A stretch of 64,000 nucleotides of DNA from CAIWHR01 sp963781285 (GCA_963781285.1 CAWAFI010000023.1:62001-126000), one strand, 5' to 3'. Positions 42,447 to 51,700 are shown, counted from the first letter of the stretch. Program-made: numbers and translations. Notes: a model not told the origin generated them from the letters alone.

Positions 42447-43313
42447 GTGATCGGAAATCTCGCCGGGGTGCTGTTCGACGGCGTCGCGTACGGCAGCCTG
42501 CTGTTCATCATCAGCATCGGCCTCTCGGTGACGATGGGCCTGATGAACTTCGTCAACCTCGCGCACGGCGCGTTCGCGATGCTGGGCGGCTACGTCTGCG
42601 TGCTCCTGATGACGCGCGCAGGCGTACCGTTCCTCGCGACGCTGCCGGCGGCGTTCGCAGTCGCGGCCGTGGCCGGCATCGTGCTCGAGCGCACGCTCTA
42701 CCAGCGGCTCTACAAGGCCGCGCATCTCGACCAGGTGATGTTCTCCATCGGCCTCGTGTTCATGGCGGTCGCGGCGACGACGTATTTCTTCGGCCCGTCG
42801 CAGCAGCCGGTCCGCCTGCCCGAATTCCTGCGCGGGCAGGTGCACGTGCTCGGGCTCGACCTGGGCGCCTACCGGCTGTTCCTGATCGGCATCGTGGCCG
42901 TCCTCACGGTCGCGCTGCACCTGCTGCTCGTGCGCACGCGCTTCGGCGCGCAGGTGCGGGCCTCCGTCGATAACGCGGTGGCGTCTGCCGGCCTCGGCAT
43001 CAACGTCAACCGCGTGTTCGGCGTGACGTTCGCGCTCGGCTCGGGGCTCGCTGGGTTGGGCGGGGGCCTCGGCGTCGACGTGCTGGGACTCGACCCGACG
43101 TTTCCGCTCAAGTACATGGTGTACTTCCTTCTCGTCGTTGCGATCGGCGGTGCCGGAACGATCAAGGGCGGTCTCGTTGCCGCGATGATTCTCGGGATCT
43201 GCGACGTCGCCGGCAAGTACTACGTGCCGCAGGTCGGCTCGTTCATCATCTATTTCCTGATGGTAACGCTGATGATCGCGTTCCCGGCGGGGCTGTACGG
43301 GCGACGCGCATGA
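42447..43313 (+). CDS. livH: branched-chain amino acid-type ABC transporter permease (LivH)
   Basis: A 288-residue permease with about eight membrane helices, including VAYGSLLFIISIGLSVTMGLM, NLAHGAFAMLGGYV and the conserved loop AIGGAGTIKGGLVAAMILGICD. The GTG at 42447 fits the family start. An in-frame ATG at 42393 lies inside the repeat and would add residues unlike relatives. It works with livM, livG and livF. Its leader is formed by the hairpin repeats. Confidence 0.92.
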   Translation: MIGNLAGVLFDGVAYGSLLFIISIGLSVTMGLMNFVNLAHGAFAMLGGYVCVLLMTRAGVPFLATLPAAFAVAAVAGIVLERTLYQRLYKAAHLDQVMFSIGLVFMAVAATTYFFGPSQQPVRLPEFLRGQVHVLGLDLGAYRLFLIGIVAVLTVALHLLLVRTRFGAQVRASVDNAVASAGLGINVNRVFGVTFALGSGLAGLGGGLGVDVLGLDPTFPLKYMVYFLLVVAIGGAGTIKGGLVAAMILGICDVAGKYYVPQVGSFIIYFLMVTLMIAFPAGLYGRRA

Positions 43314-43356
43314 GCGAGCGGGGCGAAGCCAAGGCCCGAAGGGCGCGTCCGCGAGC
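43314..43356. repeat. 43-bp dispersed repeat, copy 1 (after livH)
   Basis: This stretch matches the inverted sequence of 63185-63227 at 40 of 43 positions, with core GGGCGAAGCCAAGGCCCGAA. It begins directly after the livH stop codon and occupies the livH-livM gap. Confidence 0.75.
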
Positions 43357-43416
43357 GATTGCGGGAGGCCGACAGAGCGCAGCATCGAGACGGATCTACA
43401 GTGCGGAGGCCGAGGC

Positions 43417-44415
43417 ATGAGTGCTCCGCTTGCCGCGGCGATCCAGGCGATCGTTCCGCGCCTGCCTACCGACCGCTGGCGCGCGATCGAAATCGCGGTC
43501 TGGCTTGTGGCGCTCGCGGCGTTCTTCGTATTCCCGAGCCATCGCGTGCTCGGCAGCCAGATCCTCATCACCGGCCTGTTCGCCGTGTCGCTTGACCTGA
43601 TCCTGGGCTACGCGGGCATCGTTTCTCTCGGCCACGCGGCCTACTTCGGCATCGGCGCGTACGCGGCCGGCCTGCTCGCGGTGCACGACTGGGGCGAGCC
43701 GTTCTCCGGTCTCGTCATCGCCGGCGCGGCGGGTGCGGTCGTCGGCTTCGCGACCAGCTTTCTCGTCGTGCGCGGGTCGGATCTCGCGCGGCTCATGGTG
43801 ACGCTCGGGATCGGCCTCATGCTCTTCGAGGCGGCGAACCAGCTGCCTTCGATCACCGGCGGCGCCGATGGTCTCTCCGGCGTGACCATGGGGAAGGTCT
43901 TCGGCCTGTACTCGTTCGACCTGACCGGCAGCACCGCGTATCTCTACTGCCTGGGGGTCATGTTCCTGCTGTTCGTCGTCGCGCGCAGGATCGTGAGCTC
44001 GCCGTTCGGACTGTCGCTGCGCGGCGTCCGCGAGAACGTGCGCCGCATGCCGGCGATCGGCGCGCCGGTCGCGAAGCGCCTGATCGCGATCTACACGGTC
44101 AGCGCGGCCATAGCGGGCGTCGCCGGCGGGCTGCTCGCGCAGACGACGCAGTTCGTCGGTCTCGACGTGTTCGGCTTCCCGCGCTCGGCCGACCTCATGA
44201 TCATGCTGGTGCTGGGCGGCGCGGGGCGTCTCTACGGCGGGCTCGTCGGCGCGGCGGTGTTCATGATCGCGCACCACTACCTGTCCGACCTCAACCCGAT
44301 CTACTGGCAGTTCTGGCTCGGCCTGCTGCTCGTCGTCGTCGTGCTGTACGCGCGCGGCGGGATCCTCGGCGCGATCGAGGGTTGGCGTGAGCGCTTCGGC
44401 GGGACGCGGCGATGA
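43417..44415 (+). CDS. livM: branched-chain amino acid-type ABC transporter permease (LivM)
   Basis: The second permease subunit, 332 residues with about nine or ten membrane helices. The family signature GYAGIVSLGHAAYFGIGAYAA lies near residue 65-85 and MLVLGGAGRLYGGLVGAAVF near the end. It overlaps livG by 4 bp. It is separated from livH by 103 bp that hold a dispersed repeat. Confidence 0.95.
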   Translation: MSAPLAAAIQAIVPRLPTDRWRAIEIAVWLVALAAFFVFPSHRVLGSQILITGLFAVSLDLILGYAGIVSLGHAAYFGIGAYAAGLLAVHDWGEPFSGLVIAGAAGAVVGFATSFLVVRGSDLARLMVTLGIGLMLFEAANQLPSITGGADGLSGVTMGKVFGLYSFDLTGSTAYLYCLGVMFLLFVVARRIVSSPFGLSLRGVRENVRRMPAIGAPVAKRLIAIYTVSAAIAGVAGGLLAQTTQFVGLDVFGFPRSADLMIMLVLGGAGRLYGGLVGAAVFMIAHHYLSDLNPIYWQFWLGLLLVVVVLYARGGILGAIEGWRERFGGTRR

Positions 44416-45164
44416 TGCCCGCGCTGCGTACTTCGGGCCTGTCGAAATCGTTCGGCGCGTTCCGCGCGAACAGTGACGTGTCGCTCGCGTTCCCGCACGG
44501 CGTGCGGCACGCGCTGATCGGTCCGAACGGCGCCGGCAAGACGACGCTCATCAACCTGCTCACGGGCGCGCTCGTTCCGACCGCAGGCGACGTGTTCCTC
44601 GGCGACGAGCGGATCACCGGGCTCACGCAGCACGAGCGCGTGAAGCTCGGCATGACGCGCACCTTCCAGATCAACACGCTGTTCGCCGGCCTGACGGTCC
44701 TCGAGTCGGTGACCCTCGCGGTCTGCGAGCGCAAGGGACGGGCGGGCATCTGGCACCGGACGGTGGCGCGGCAGCGCGATGAAGCGGACGAGGCGCAGGC
44801 GCTCCTGCAGGTGCTGCGGCTCGGCGCCGAGGCCAACACGCTGACGAAGAACCTGCCGTACGGCAAACAGCGACTGGTCGAGATCGCGCTCGCGCTCGCG
44901 ACGAAGCCGCGGATCCTGCTCCTCGACGAGCCCGCGGCCGGCATTCCGGCCGGCGAGAGCGCCGAGCTGTTCGGCGTCATCGCGGGCCTGCCGAAGGACG
45001 TGACGATCCTCTTCATCGAGCACGACATGGAGCTCGTGTTCCGGTTCGCCGAGCGCATCACAGTGCTCGTTGGCGGCAAGGTGCTGACCGAGGGCGCGCC
45101 GCACGAGATCGCCGCCGACCCGCGCGTGCGCGAGGTCTATCTCGGCGAGGCGCAGCATGCCTGA
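44412..45164 (+). CDS. livG: ABC transporter ATP-binding protein (LivG)
   Basis: A 250-residue ATPase. The Walker A motif is GPNGAGKTTL (near residue 38), the Walker B is ILLLDEPAAG, and the switch histidine follows in LFIEHDME. The signature loop is atypical: LPYGKQRLVEIALAL in place of LSGGQ, which is normal for LivG. Coupled by overlap to livM and livF. Confidence 0.95.
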   Translation: MMPALRTSGLSKSFGAFRANSDVSLAFPHGVRHALIGPNGAGKTTLINLLTGALVPTAGDVFLGDERITGLTQHERVKLGMTRTFQINTLFAGLTVLESVTLAVCERKGRAGIWHRTVARQRDEADEAQALLQVLRLGAEANTLTKNLPYGKQRLVEIALALATKPRILLLDEPAAGIPAGESAELFGVIAGLPKDVTILFIEHDMELVFRFAERITVLVGGKVLTEGAPHEIAADPRVREVYLGEAQHA

Positions 45165-45858
45165 GCTCCTGGCGCTCGACGGCGTCACCGCGGGCTACGG
45201 CGACGGCGTGGTGCTCGAGGACGTCTCGCTCGCGGTGGAAGAAGGCGACAGCCTTGCGTTGCTCGGTCGCAACGGCGTCGGCAAGACGACGCTGCTCGTG
45301 ACGCTGATGGGGCTCACGCGGCTGCGCGGCGGCACGCTGCGCTGGTGCGGCGCCGATCTCGCGGCGCTTCCGACGCATCGGCGGAGCCAGGCCGGCCTGG
45401 GCTGGGTGCCGCAGGAGCGCTACATGTTCGCCTCGCTTACCGTCGAGGAACACCTGACGGCCGTGGCGCGGCCGGGGCGCTTCACCGTGCCTCGCATTTA
45501 CGCGATCTTCCCGCGGCTCGAGGAGCGCCGGTCGAACTACGGCAACCAGCTCTCGGGCGGCGAGCAGCAGATGCTCGCGATCGCGCGCGCGCTGATGGTG
45601 AACCCGCGCCTGTTGCTCCTCGACGAGCCGATGGAAGGCCTCGCGCCGATCATCGTGCAGGAGCTGATGGGTGTGATCCGCGATGTCGTCGCCGACGACG
45701 GCATGGCGGTGATCGTCGTCGAGCAGCACGCGAAGCTCGCCCTGTCGCTGACAAGGCAGGCGGTCGTGCTCGAGCGCGGCCGCGTCGTGCACCGCGCGGA
45801 GAGCGAGGCGCTTTTGCGCGATCCGGAGACGCTGCACCGGCTGGTCGCGGTTTCGTGA
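45157..45858 (+). CDS. livF: ABC transporter ATP-binding protein (LivF)
   Basis: The second ATPase, 233 residues. Walker A GRNGVGKTTL, signature LSGGEQQMLAIARAL, Walker B LLLLDEPMEGL and the switch histidine in VVEQHAKLAL are all present. It overlaps livG by 8 bp and completes the livKHMGF transporter. Confidence 0.95.
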   Translation: MPELLALDGVTAGYGDGVVLEDVSLAVEEGDSLALLGRNGVGKTTLLVTLMGLTRLRGGTLRWCGADLAALPTHRRSQAGLGWVPQERYMFASLTVEEHLTAVARPGRFTVPRIYAIFPRLEERRSNYGNQLSGGEQQMLAIARALMVNPRLLLLDEPMEGLAPIIVQELMGVIRDVVADDGMAVIVVEQHAKLALSLTRQAVVLERGRVVHRAESEALLRDPETLHRLVAVS

Positions 45859-45868
45859 GGGGAGTCCG

Positions 45869-46456
45869 ATGAAGGCGATCACGATCATCCAGGACGAGCA
45901 TCGCGCGATCACCGCAGTGGTCGAGGCGCTGCGGCATCTCGTCGCCGAGGTCGGCGCGGGGCACATGGCGGCGGACCACACGCTGTTCGGCGCCATGTTC
46001 CACTACATCGAGACGTTCCCGGAGCAGCTGCACCACCCGAAGGAGGACGACTACCTGTTCGCGCGGCTGCGCACGCGGCGGCCCGACGCGGCGCCGGTGC
46101 TCGACGCGCTCGAGCGCGAGCACGTCGTCGGCCGCGAGCGCTTCGCCGAGCTGAAGGCGCTGTGGGAACGCTACCGCGCCGACCCGGCCGGCTTCGCGCC
46201 GTTCGCCGAGGGCGTCGAGCGCTACGCCCACTTCCACTGGCGCCACATGCGCAAGGAGGAGGACGAGGTGCTGCCGCTCGCCGCGCAGGCGCTGACCGCC
46301 GAGGACTGGGCCGCGATCGATGCGGCGTTCACATCGAACGAGGATCCGGTCGTCGGCGTACCGGCGAGCAAGGCGTTCCGCGAGCTGTTCCGGCGTCTGG
46401 TCGCCATCGTTCCCCCGCCGCTCGGCGTGGGGCCCGAGCCTTCGGCGCGCAATTGA
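45869..46456 (+). CDS. hemerythrin domain-containing protein
   Basis: A 195-residue HHE cation-binding protein. Histidines and acids of the di-iron site are visible in IIQDEHRAITAVVEAL, FHYIETFPEQLHHPKEDDYLF, LEREHVVGRERF and HFHWRHMRKEEDEVLP. Such proteins bind oxygen or handle iron and nitric oxide; here a link to the oxygen-consuming dioxygenases is only suggested by position, 10 bp after livF in the same direction. Its downstream region carries a MITE-like element. Confidence 0.9.
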   Translation: MKAITIIQDEHRAITAVVEALRHLVAEVGAGHMAADHTLFGAMFHYIETFPEQLHHPKEDDYLFARLRTRRPDAAPVLDALEREHVVGRERFAELKALWERYRADPAGFAPFAEGVERYAHFHWRHMRKEEDEVLPLAAQALTAEDWAAIDAAFTSNEDPVVGVPASKAFRELFRRLVAIVPPPLGVGPEPSARN

Positions 46457-46514
46457 CGCGACGTGAACGGGTCTCGCACCGCGTCCCGGATCGGGCGGCG
46501 AGCGCAGTGCCGCG

Positions 46515-46786
46515 TTAGGGCCTGTTCACACTATGTCCACAAGATGCGTTGCGAGCGAGAAGGGCCGGGCACGAGGCGCAAAACGAAGGCGGGACGGCTG
46601 CCCGGCGAGGCTTTGCAACGAAGTGAACCGCCCTTTTCGCCGCAACCCGAAGGGAACGGGCGCCCTGGGGCACCACTCTGTGTTGCTCTCCTCGCCAAGA
46701 CACCCGGTCTTAGCTTCGTCGAGCGCCTTGATTGGCGCCCCATGCCATCCGTTCGCACTTGCGGACATAGTGTGAACAGGCCCTAA
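46515..46786. mobile_element. MITE-like element with perfect 24-bp terminal inverted repeats
   Basis: The 272-bp element starts TTAGGGCCTGTTCACACT (46515 on) and ends with the exact inverted sequence, 24 bp in all (46515-46538 and 46763-46786). Counting TA as the target, the element reads TA-GGGCC...GGCCC-TA, as for IS630/Tc1-type insertions. It has no transposase; the short open frames inside both strands look random. The right end supplies the stop codon of the neighbouring oxidoreductase gene. It fills nearly all of the 326-bp gap between hemerythrin and that gene. Confidence 0.8.
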
Positions 46787-47709
46787 TCGGCGGCCGATTT
46801 GCGCGCAGCGTCCCGCGTCTGCAGCAACCGGTCGGCAAAGGCGCGCCAGTTCGCGTCCTTCGCGACCTGCCCGAGCCCTGCCGTGTCCTTCTGCTTCGCC
46901 ATCCAGTCCTGCCGCTCGGCCGTCGCGGATGCCATTAACGGTTCGAGGCCGATCTCGCGCACCGTCGCCGCGACCTCGCGCATTTCCTCGGCGCGGCGCT
47001 TGCCGTGCAGCGCCGTGCGGCTGAAGAGATACGAGCCCAGCTCTTCCCAGTCGAGCCCCGGAAACGTCTCCTGCAGCGACGAAAGCACGCGCTCCTCGAC
47101 GCCATACGCGCGCGCCGCGGTAAAGCTCTCGACGATCAGCGACTCCAGCCCCTTGACGATCACGCTGCGGCACATCTTGATCGCCGAGGCGACACCGATG
47201 CGGGTCGCCGCAACCTCCATGCTGAATCCGAGCGGCGTCAACAACTCGCGCAGCCCCTCCGCGTGGCTGCCGCCCAAGAGCATCGGCACCTTGATGCCGT
47301 AGGGCGGGACCGAGGTCATGACCGCGCATTCGACATAACGGCCGCCTGCGCTGTCGATGAGTTCGCCGCTGCGGACCTTGGTGCCCGGTGACGCCGAGTT
47401 GAGATCGATGAACCACGTTCCGCGCCGGATCGTGCGCGCGGCTTCTGCCGCCACGTCGAGCGTCTGCGACGCCGTCACCGCTGAAATGACAACGTCGGCG
47501 CGCTGCTGCAGCGCCTCCTGCGATGGCGTCGCCTCCACACCCGTGCGCGCCGCGTGCATGCACATTGCCGAAGCCGTCGCGGGGTCACGCAGCAGCAGGT
47601 CCCAGATGCCGACCCATGCAACACCCCGCGCAACCAGCGCCGCCGCGAGGATCTTGCCGACCTCGCCGTAGCCTACGAGGCCGATCGCGAGCTTCGTGCC
47701 GTCAGTCAT
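46783..47709 (-). CDS. NAD(P)-dependent oxidoreductase of the DUF1932 type
   Basis: A 308-residue protein. The Rossmann motif IGLVGYGEVGKILAAALV is at the N-terminus, VVISAVTASQTLDVA and FIDLNSASPGTK follow, as in beta-hydroxyacid and 6-phosphogluconate dehydrogenases. The C-terminal DUF1932 domain has MCRSVIVKGLESLIVESF. Substrate unknown. ATG 47709 is used; an ATG at 47733 overlapping the preceding stop (ATGA) is an alternative. The stop codon lies within the MITE terminal repeat, so the last residues may have been altered by the insertion. Confidence 0.85.
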   Translation of the reverse strand: MTDGTKLAIGLVGYGEVGKILAAALVARGVAWVGIWDLLLRDPATASAMCMHAARTGVEATPSQEALQQRADVVISAVTASQTLDVAAEAARTIRRGTWFIDLNSASPGTKVRSGELIDSAGGRYVECAVMTSVPPYGIKVPMLLGGSHAEGLRELLTPLGFSMEVAATRIGVASAIKMCRSVIVKGLESLIVESFTAARAYGVEERVLSSLQETFPGLDWEELGSYLFSRTALHGKRRAEEMREVAATVREIGLEPLMASATAERQDWMAKQKDTAGLGQVAKDANWRAFADRLLQTRDAARKSAAD

Positions 47710-47732
47710 CGTCGTACCTGCGCGTGCTCTCA

Positions 47733-48851
47733 TCAAATGCCGCCCCAGACCTCGCGCGCGGTCTCGACGCAGAGCCGGAGCTTCGCCGCCTGCGTCTCGA
47801 CGTGGATCTCGTTGCCGTGGACCGTGGAGGAGAAGCCGCATTGCGGCGATACGCACATCTGCTCGAGCGGCACGAACTTCGCTGCTTCGTCGATGCGCCG
47901 CTTGATGTCGTCCTTCGTTTCCATGCGGTCGAGCTTCGTGCTGACGAGCCCCAGCACGACGGTCTTGCCCTTCGGCACGTGCCGCAACGGCGCGAAGTCG
48001 CCGGAGCGCGCGTCGTCGTATTCGAGGAAATAACCGTCGACGGCGAGCTCGTTGAACAAGACCTCGGCGACGGGCTCGTAGCCGCCCTCGGCCGCCCAGG
48101 CACTCTTGAAGTTGCCACGGCACAGGTGGACGCAGATCGTCACGCCCGGCGGGCGACTCGCGATCGCGGCGTTGATGAGCTTCGCGTACCGGCGCGGCAG
48201 CAGGTCAGGGTCGTCGCCGCGGGCGCGGGCGCCGGCGCGCATCTTCTCGTCGCAGAGGTACGCCAGGTTGGTGTCGTCGAGTTGGAGGTAAGTGCAGCCG
48301 GCGGCAGCGAGGTCGGCGATCTCGTCGGTGTACGCGCGCGCGACGTCGTCGTAGAACACCTCGAGGTCCGGATACGCTTCGGTGCTGATTGCCTTGCGGC
48401 CGCCGCGGAAGTGCAGCATCGTCGGGGACGGGATCGTGACTTTCGGCGTGCGTTTCGTCATCGAGTGCAGGAACTCGAAGTCGCGGCGCTGGATCGGCCG
48501 CGCGTGGCGCACCTTACCCGTCACGTGCATTACCGGCGGCGCGAAGTCGACGTTGCCCGCATTGCTGTGGAAGCTGATCGCGATGCCGCCCTTCGTTTCC
48601 ACGCCCTTCAGCTGCGTCAGGAAGTCGATGTGGAAGTAGGTCCGGCGGAACTCGCCGTCGGTGATCCCCCGCAGGCCCAGGTCTTCCTGGAATCGCACGA
48701 TGTCGCGAATCGCCGCGTCCTCGGCCTCCCGCAGCGCGACGGCGCCAATCGCGCCGGACTTGAATCGTTCGCGCGCGTCGATCAGCGCCTTCGGACGCAG
48801 GAAGCTGCCGACGTGGTCGGCGCGGAACGGTGGTGCGGCGCGGACGGTCAT
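47733..48851 (-). CDS. cobalamin-independent methionine synthase C-terminal-like (MetE/YxjG family)
   Basis: A 372-residue single-domain relative of the MetE catalytic domain. The start ADHVGSFLRP is typical of the YxjG/YxjH group. Zinc ligands appear in CVHLCRGN (His and Cys) and SPQCGFSS (Cys), with ELAVDGYFLEYDD between. It lacks the N-terminal MetE domain and may methylate another thiol or demethylate a substrate. The reaction here is unknown. It precedes the DUF1932 gene on the same strand and is divergent from the dehydratase gene. Confidence 0.88.
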   Translation of the reverse strand: MTVRAAPPFRADHVGSFLRPKALIDARERFKSGAIGAVALREAEDAAIRDIVRFQEDLGLRGITDGEFRRTYFHIDFLTQLKGVETKGGIAISFHSNAGNVDFAPPVMHVTGKVRHARPIQRRDFEFLHSMTKRTPKVTIPSPTMLHFRGGRKAISTEAYPDLEVFYDDVARAYTDEIADLAAAGCTYLQLDDTNLAYLCDEKMRAGARARGDDPDLLPRRYAKLINAAIASRPPGVTICVHLCRGNFKSAWAAEGGYEPVAEVLFNELAVDGYFLEYDDARSGDFAPLRHVPKGKTVVLGLVSTKLDRMETKDDIKRRIDEAAKFVPLEQMCVSPQCGFSSTVHGNEIHVETQAAKLRLCVETAREVWGGI

Positions 48852-49059
48852 CGCCCATTCTCCCCGGCGGCTTGCCGCAGGCACCGGTGCGCTCGAGGCA
48901 TGCCGCTTCGTCCATTATACGAGCGCCGGCCCGCTTTCCGTCGCCGCGTTCCTGCGCGAGAATGGGCGGCCGCGAGGCGGCGTAATGCCGCCGGCCGCTT
49001 CATCGTCGAACACATTCCCCGGTGCCCGCTACGTCGAACTCGACGCCGCAAACCTGCCG

Positions 49060-50019
49060 ATGATTTCACTCGCCGAGATCGAAGCCGCCGCACGCCACGT
49101 CTACGCGGCGATGCTGCCCACACCGCAATACGCGTGGCCGCTCCTCGGGCGCCGCGCCGGGCGCGAGGTGTGGGTCAAGCACGAGAACCACACGCCTACC
49201 GGCGCCTTCAAGGTACGCGGCGGCCTCCACCTGCTCGCGCAGATGGCGGAGCGCACACCCCGGACCGCTGGCCTCATCAGCGCAACCCGCGGCAACCACG
49301 GTCAGAGCCTCGCCTACGCCGCACGCCGCCACGATGTGCGCTGCGTGATCGTCGTACCGCACGGCAACTCGGTGGACAAGAACGAGGCGATGCGAGCGTT
49401 CGGCGCCGAGCTGATTGAATACGGGCGCGATTTTGACGAGGCACGCGAACACGCTGCGCGCCTCGCCCCCGCGGAGCGCCTGGATTTCGTTGGGCCATTC
49501 GAACGCGGCCTTGTCGCCGGTGTCGGTACCTACGCGCTCGAACTGATGCGCGCGGTCGCGGACCTCGACACCGTATACGTGCCGATCGGGTGCGGCTCGG
49601 GCATCTGCGGGCTCATCAGTGCACGCGACGCACTCGGGCGGAAGACGCAGATCGTCGGCGTGGTCTCGACGAACGCGAACTGCTATGCGCAGTCGTTCGC
49701 CGCGCGGCGCGTGATCGAGACGGCGACCGCGGACACGCTCGCCGACGGCATGGCGGTGCGGGTGCCGGTGCCGGCGGCACTCGACGTCATCTGCCGCGGC
49801 GCGGCGCGGGTGGTCGAAGTTACCGACGCCGAAATCGAAGAGGCCATGCGCGTCTTGTACAGCGACACCCATCAGGTCGCCGAGGGCGCCGGCGCGGCGC
49901 CGCTGGCGGCGTTGCTGAAAGAGGGCGACCGCGCGGGGCGCAACGCCGCCGTTGTGCTGTCGGGCGGCAATATCGACCGCACCGTGTACGCGCGAGTGCT
50001 GGCAGGAGGGTGGACGTGA
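49060..50019 (+). CDS. threonine/serine dehydratase-like PLP enzyme
   Basis: A 319-residue fold-type II PLP enzyme. The PLP lysine lies in ENHTPTGAFKVRGG (near residue 55), the phosphate-binding loop is VPIGCGSGICGL, and SATRGNHGQSLAYAARRH is the substrate loop. VLSGGNID near the C-terminus is the cofactor-ring contact. The order of blocks resembles catabolic dehydratases such as EutB of hydroxyectoine use. The ATG at 49060 fits the family start; ATG 48985 is in frame upstream. It is convergent with the aldehyde dehydrogenase gene. Confidence 0.88.
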   Translation: MISLAEIEAAARHVYAAMLPTPQYAWPLLGRRAGREVWVKHENHTPTGAFKVRGGLHLLAQMAERTPRTAGLISATRGNHGQSLAYAARRHDVRCVIVVPHGNSVDKNEAMRAFGAELIEYGRDFDEAREHAARLAPAERLDFVGPFERGLVAGVGTYALELMRAVADLDTVYVPIGCGSGICGLISARDALGRKTQIVGVVSTNANCYAQSFAARRVIETATADTLADGMAVRVPVPAALDVICRGAARVVEVTDAEIEEAMRVLYSDTHQVAEGAGAAPLAALLKEGDRAGRNAAVVLSGGNIDRTVYARVLAGGWT

Positions 50020-50110
50020 CGGACGCCTTCGCGCACGACGGTGACGGCGCCGTGGCGGCCGTGCCGGGCCGTGCACGCCGCACTCGATCCGCCGGCGCGG
50101 CGGCACCGAA

Positions 50111-51700
50111 TCAACCGCGACGCACGCGGGTCTGCGATTGCTCGCGCAAGTACTGTTGGAGGTAGTACAGTGACCCGGCGGCCTTGCCCGTCGACCCCGA
50201 CCCCTTCCAGCCGCCAAATGGCTGGTAACCGGGCCATGCACCCGTCGTCGCGCCCTGCGGCCGGTTCGCGTAGCACACGCCCGCCTCGATCGCGCCGAAA
50301 AAGCGCTCGCTCTCCTCCGACGAGCCATAGAAGCCGGCGGTGAGGCCGTAGTCGTTCGCATTGGCGCACGCGAGCGCGTGGTCGAGATCGTCGACCGGCG
50401 CGACAAGGACGAACGGCGCGAACAGTTCCTTCTGCCACAATGGATGGTCGAGCGGAGCGCGCGCGATGGTCGGCGCGCAATAGTGGCCATGCGCGAGGTC
50501 GTCGTGATCGAGCCGCAGGCCGCCATGGACGATCGCACCCTCGCGCGCAAGCGCCCGGATCTGCGCCGCAGCGTCCTCGTAGCGCGCCACGGCGGCAGCA
50601 TCGATCAGCGGCCCCATCCAGTGCATTCGCTGCGTCGGGTCGCCAATGGCGACCTGCCGTGTTGCCGCATGCAGCGCCGCGACGAAATCGTTGAACACCG
50701 TGTGCTCGACATAGACGCGCGAGCACGCCGAGCATTTCTGCCCGGAAAGGCCGAACGCCGAGCGCAGCACGCCGAGCGCCGCGTCTTCGATATTGCCGTG
50801 GCGGCTTACGATCGCCGCGTTCTTGCCGCCCATCTCGGCGATGCAGGGTCGCGGCCAGCGACCACCGGCGAAGGTGCGGTGCAGGTGCATCCCGACCTCG
50901 AAGCTGCCGGTGAACGTGACGCCCGCAACGTCGGGGTGCCGGATCAGCGCTTCGCCAATCGAACTGCCGGGGCCCGTGACAAAGCTGAATGCGCCCGCCG
51001 GGACGCCGGCGTCGCGGAACGCATCGGCGAGGAGGCGCCCGCTCCACGGCGTCGCCGAGGCCGCCTTGAACACGACGGTGTTGCCAGCGACGAGCGCCGC
51101 CCCCGACGGCCCGCCCGCGAGCGCGAACGGAAAATTGAATGGAGCGATCACCAGCCATACGCCCCACGGTTTCAGTACGCTCGCGTTTTCGCAGACGAAG
51201 CTCGGGAGCGGGTCGCGCGCCATCGCCTTCGAATAGCCGTCGTTCGCCTCCATCCGATCGCAGTAATACGCGATCAAGTCGGCGGTTTCCTGCGCTTCGC
51301 CCAGCGCCTCCATCCGGTTCTTGCCCACCTCGAGGGCCAGCGCCGCGCCGACGTAGTAGACGCGCTCCTCGATCAGCGCGACCGCCCGACGCAGGATCGC
51401 GACGCGCTCGCGCCATGGCGTGTGGGCCCAGGTGGGATAGGCGCGCTTCGCCGCAGCGATCGCCGCGCCCGCGTGATCGGCATCGCCCGCCTGGAAGCGG
51501 CCGAGCACGATTCGCGTGTCGATCGGGCTCCTGAGTTCGAATTGCCGCGCCGCGCGCTCGTTGCCGCCGCCGATCAGCATCGCGTGCTCAGCGCCCAGAT
51601 GCGCACGGACCGTTGCCAGCGCAGTCTCGAAGCGCACGTGCAGTTCTGGCGGCGGGTCGAACATCGTCGAATAGGTGAGCTTGAACCCGCTCGCAGTCAT
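50111..51700 (-). CDS. aldehyde dehydrogenase, 1-pyrroline-5-carboxylate dehydrogenase-like
   Basis: A 529-residue NAD-dependent aldehyde dehydrogenase. IAPFNFPFALAGGPSGAALVAGNTV-type cofactor region, FTGSFEVGM, IAEMGGKNAAIV with the general base Glu, and FGLSGQKCSACSRVYVE with the catalytic Cys are complete. The long N-terminal extension and pattern resemble RocA/PruA enzymes that oxidise glutamate semialdehyde. Specific substrate is uncertain. Its start overlaps the stop of the aminotransferase gene by 4 bp, so the aminotransferase product is probably its substrate. Confidence 0.9.
   Translation of the reverse strand: MTASGFKLTYSTMFDPPPELHVRFETALATVRAHLGAEHAMLIGGGNERAARQFELRSPIDTRIVLGRFQAGDADHAGAAIAAAKRAYPTWAHTPWRERVAILRRAVALIEERVYYVGAALALEVGKNRMEALGEAQETADLIAYYCDRMEANDGYSKAMARDPLPSFVCENASVLKPWGVWLVIAPFNFPFALAGGPSGAALVAGNTVVFKAASATPWSGRLLADAFRDAGVPAGAFSFVTGPGSSIGEALIRHPDVAGVTFTGSFEVGMHLHRTFAGGRWPRPCIAEMGGKNAAIVSRHGNIEDAALGVLRSAFGLSGQKCSACSRVYVEHTVFNDFVAALHAATRQVAIGDPTQRMHWMGPLIDAAAVARYEDAAAQIRALAREGAIVHGGLRLDHDDLAHGHYCAPTIARAPLDHPLWQKELFAPFVLVAPVDDLDHALACANANDYGLTAGFYGSSEESERFFGAIEAGVCYANRPQGATTGAWPGYQPFGGWKGSGSTGKAAGSLYYLQQYLREQSQTRVRRG

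Noticed and set aside
46531..46775. Open frames inside the MITE on both strands
   Set aside because: They run through terminal inverted repeats and show no domain; likely by chance.
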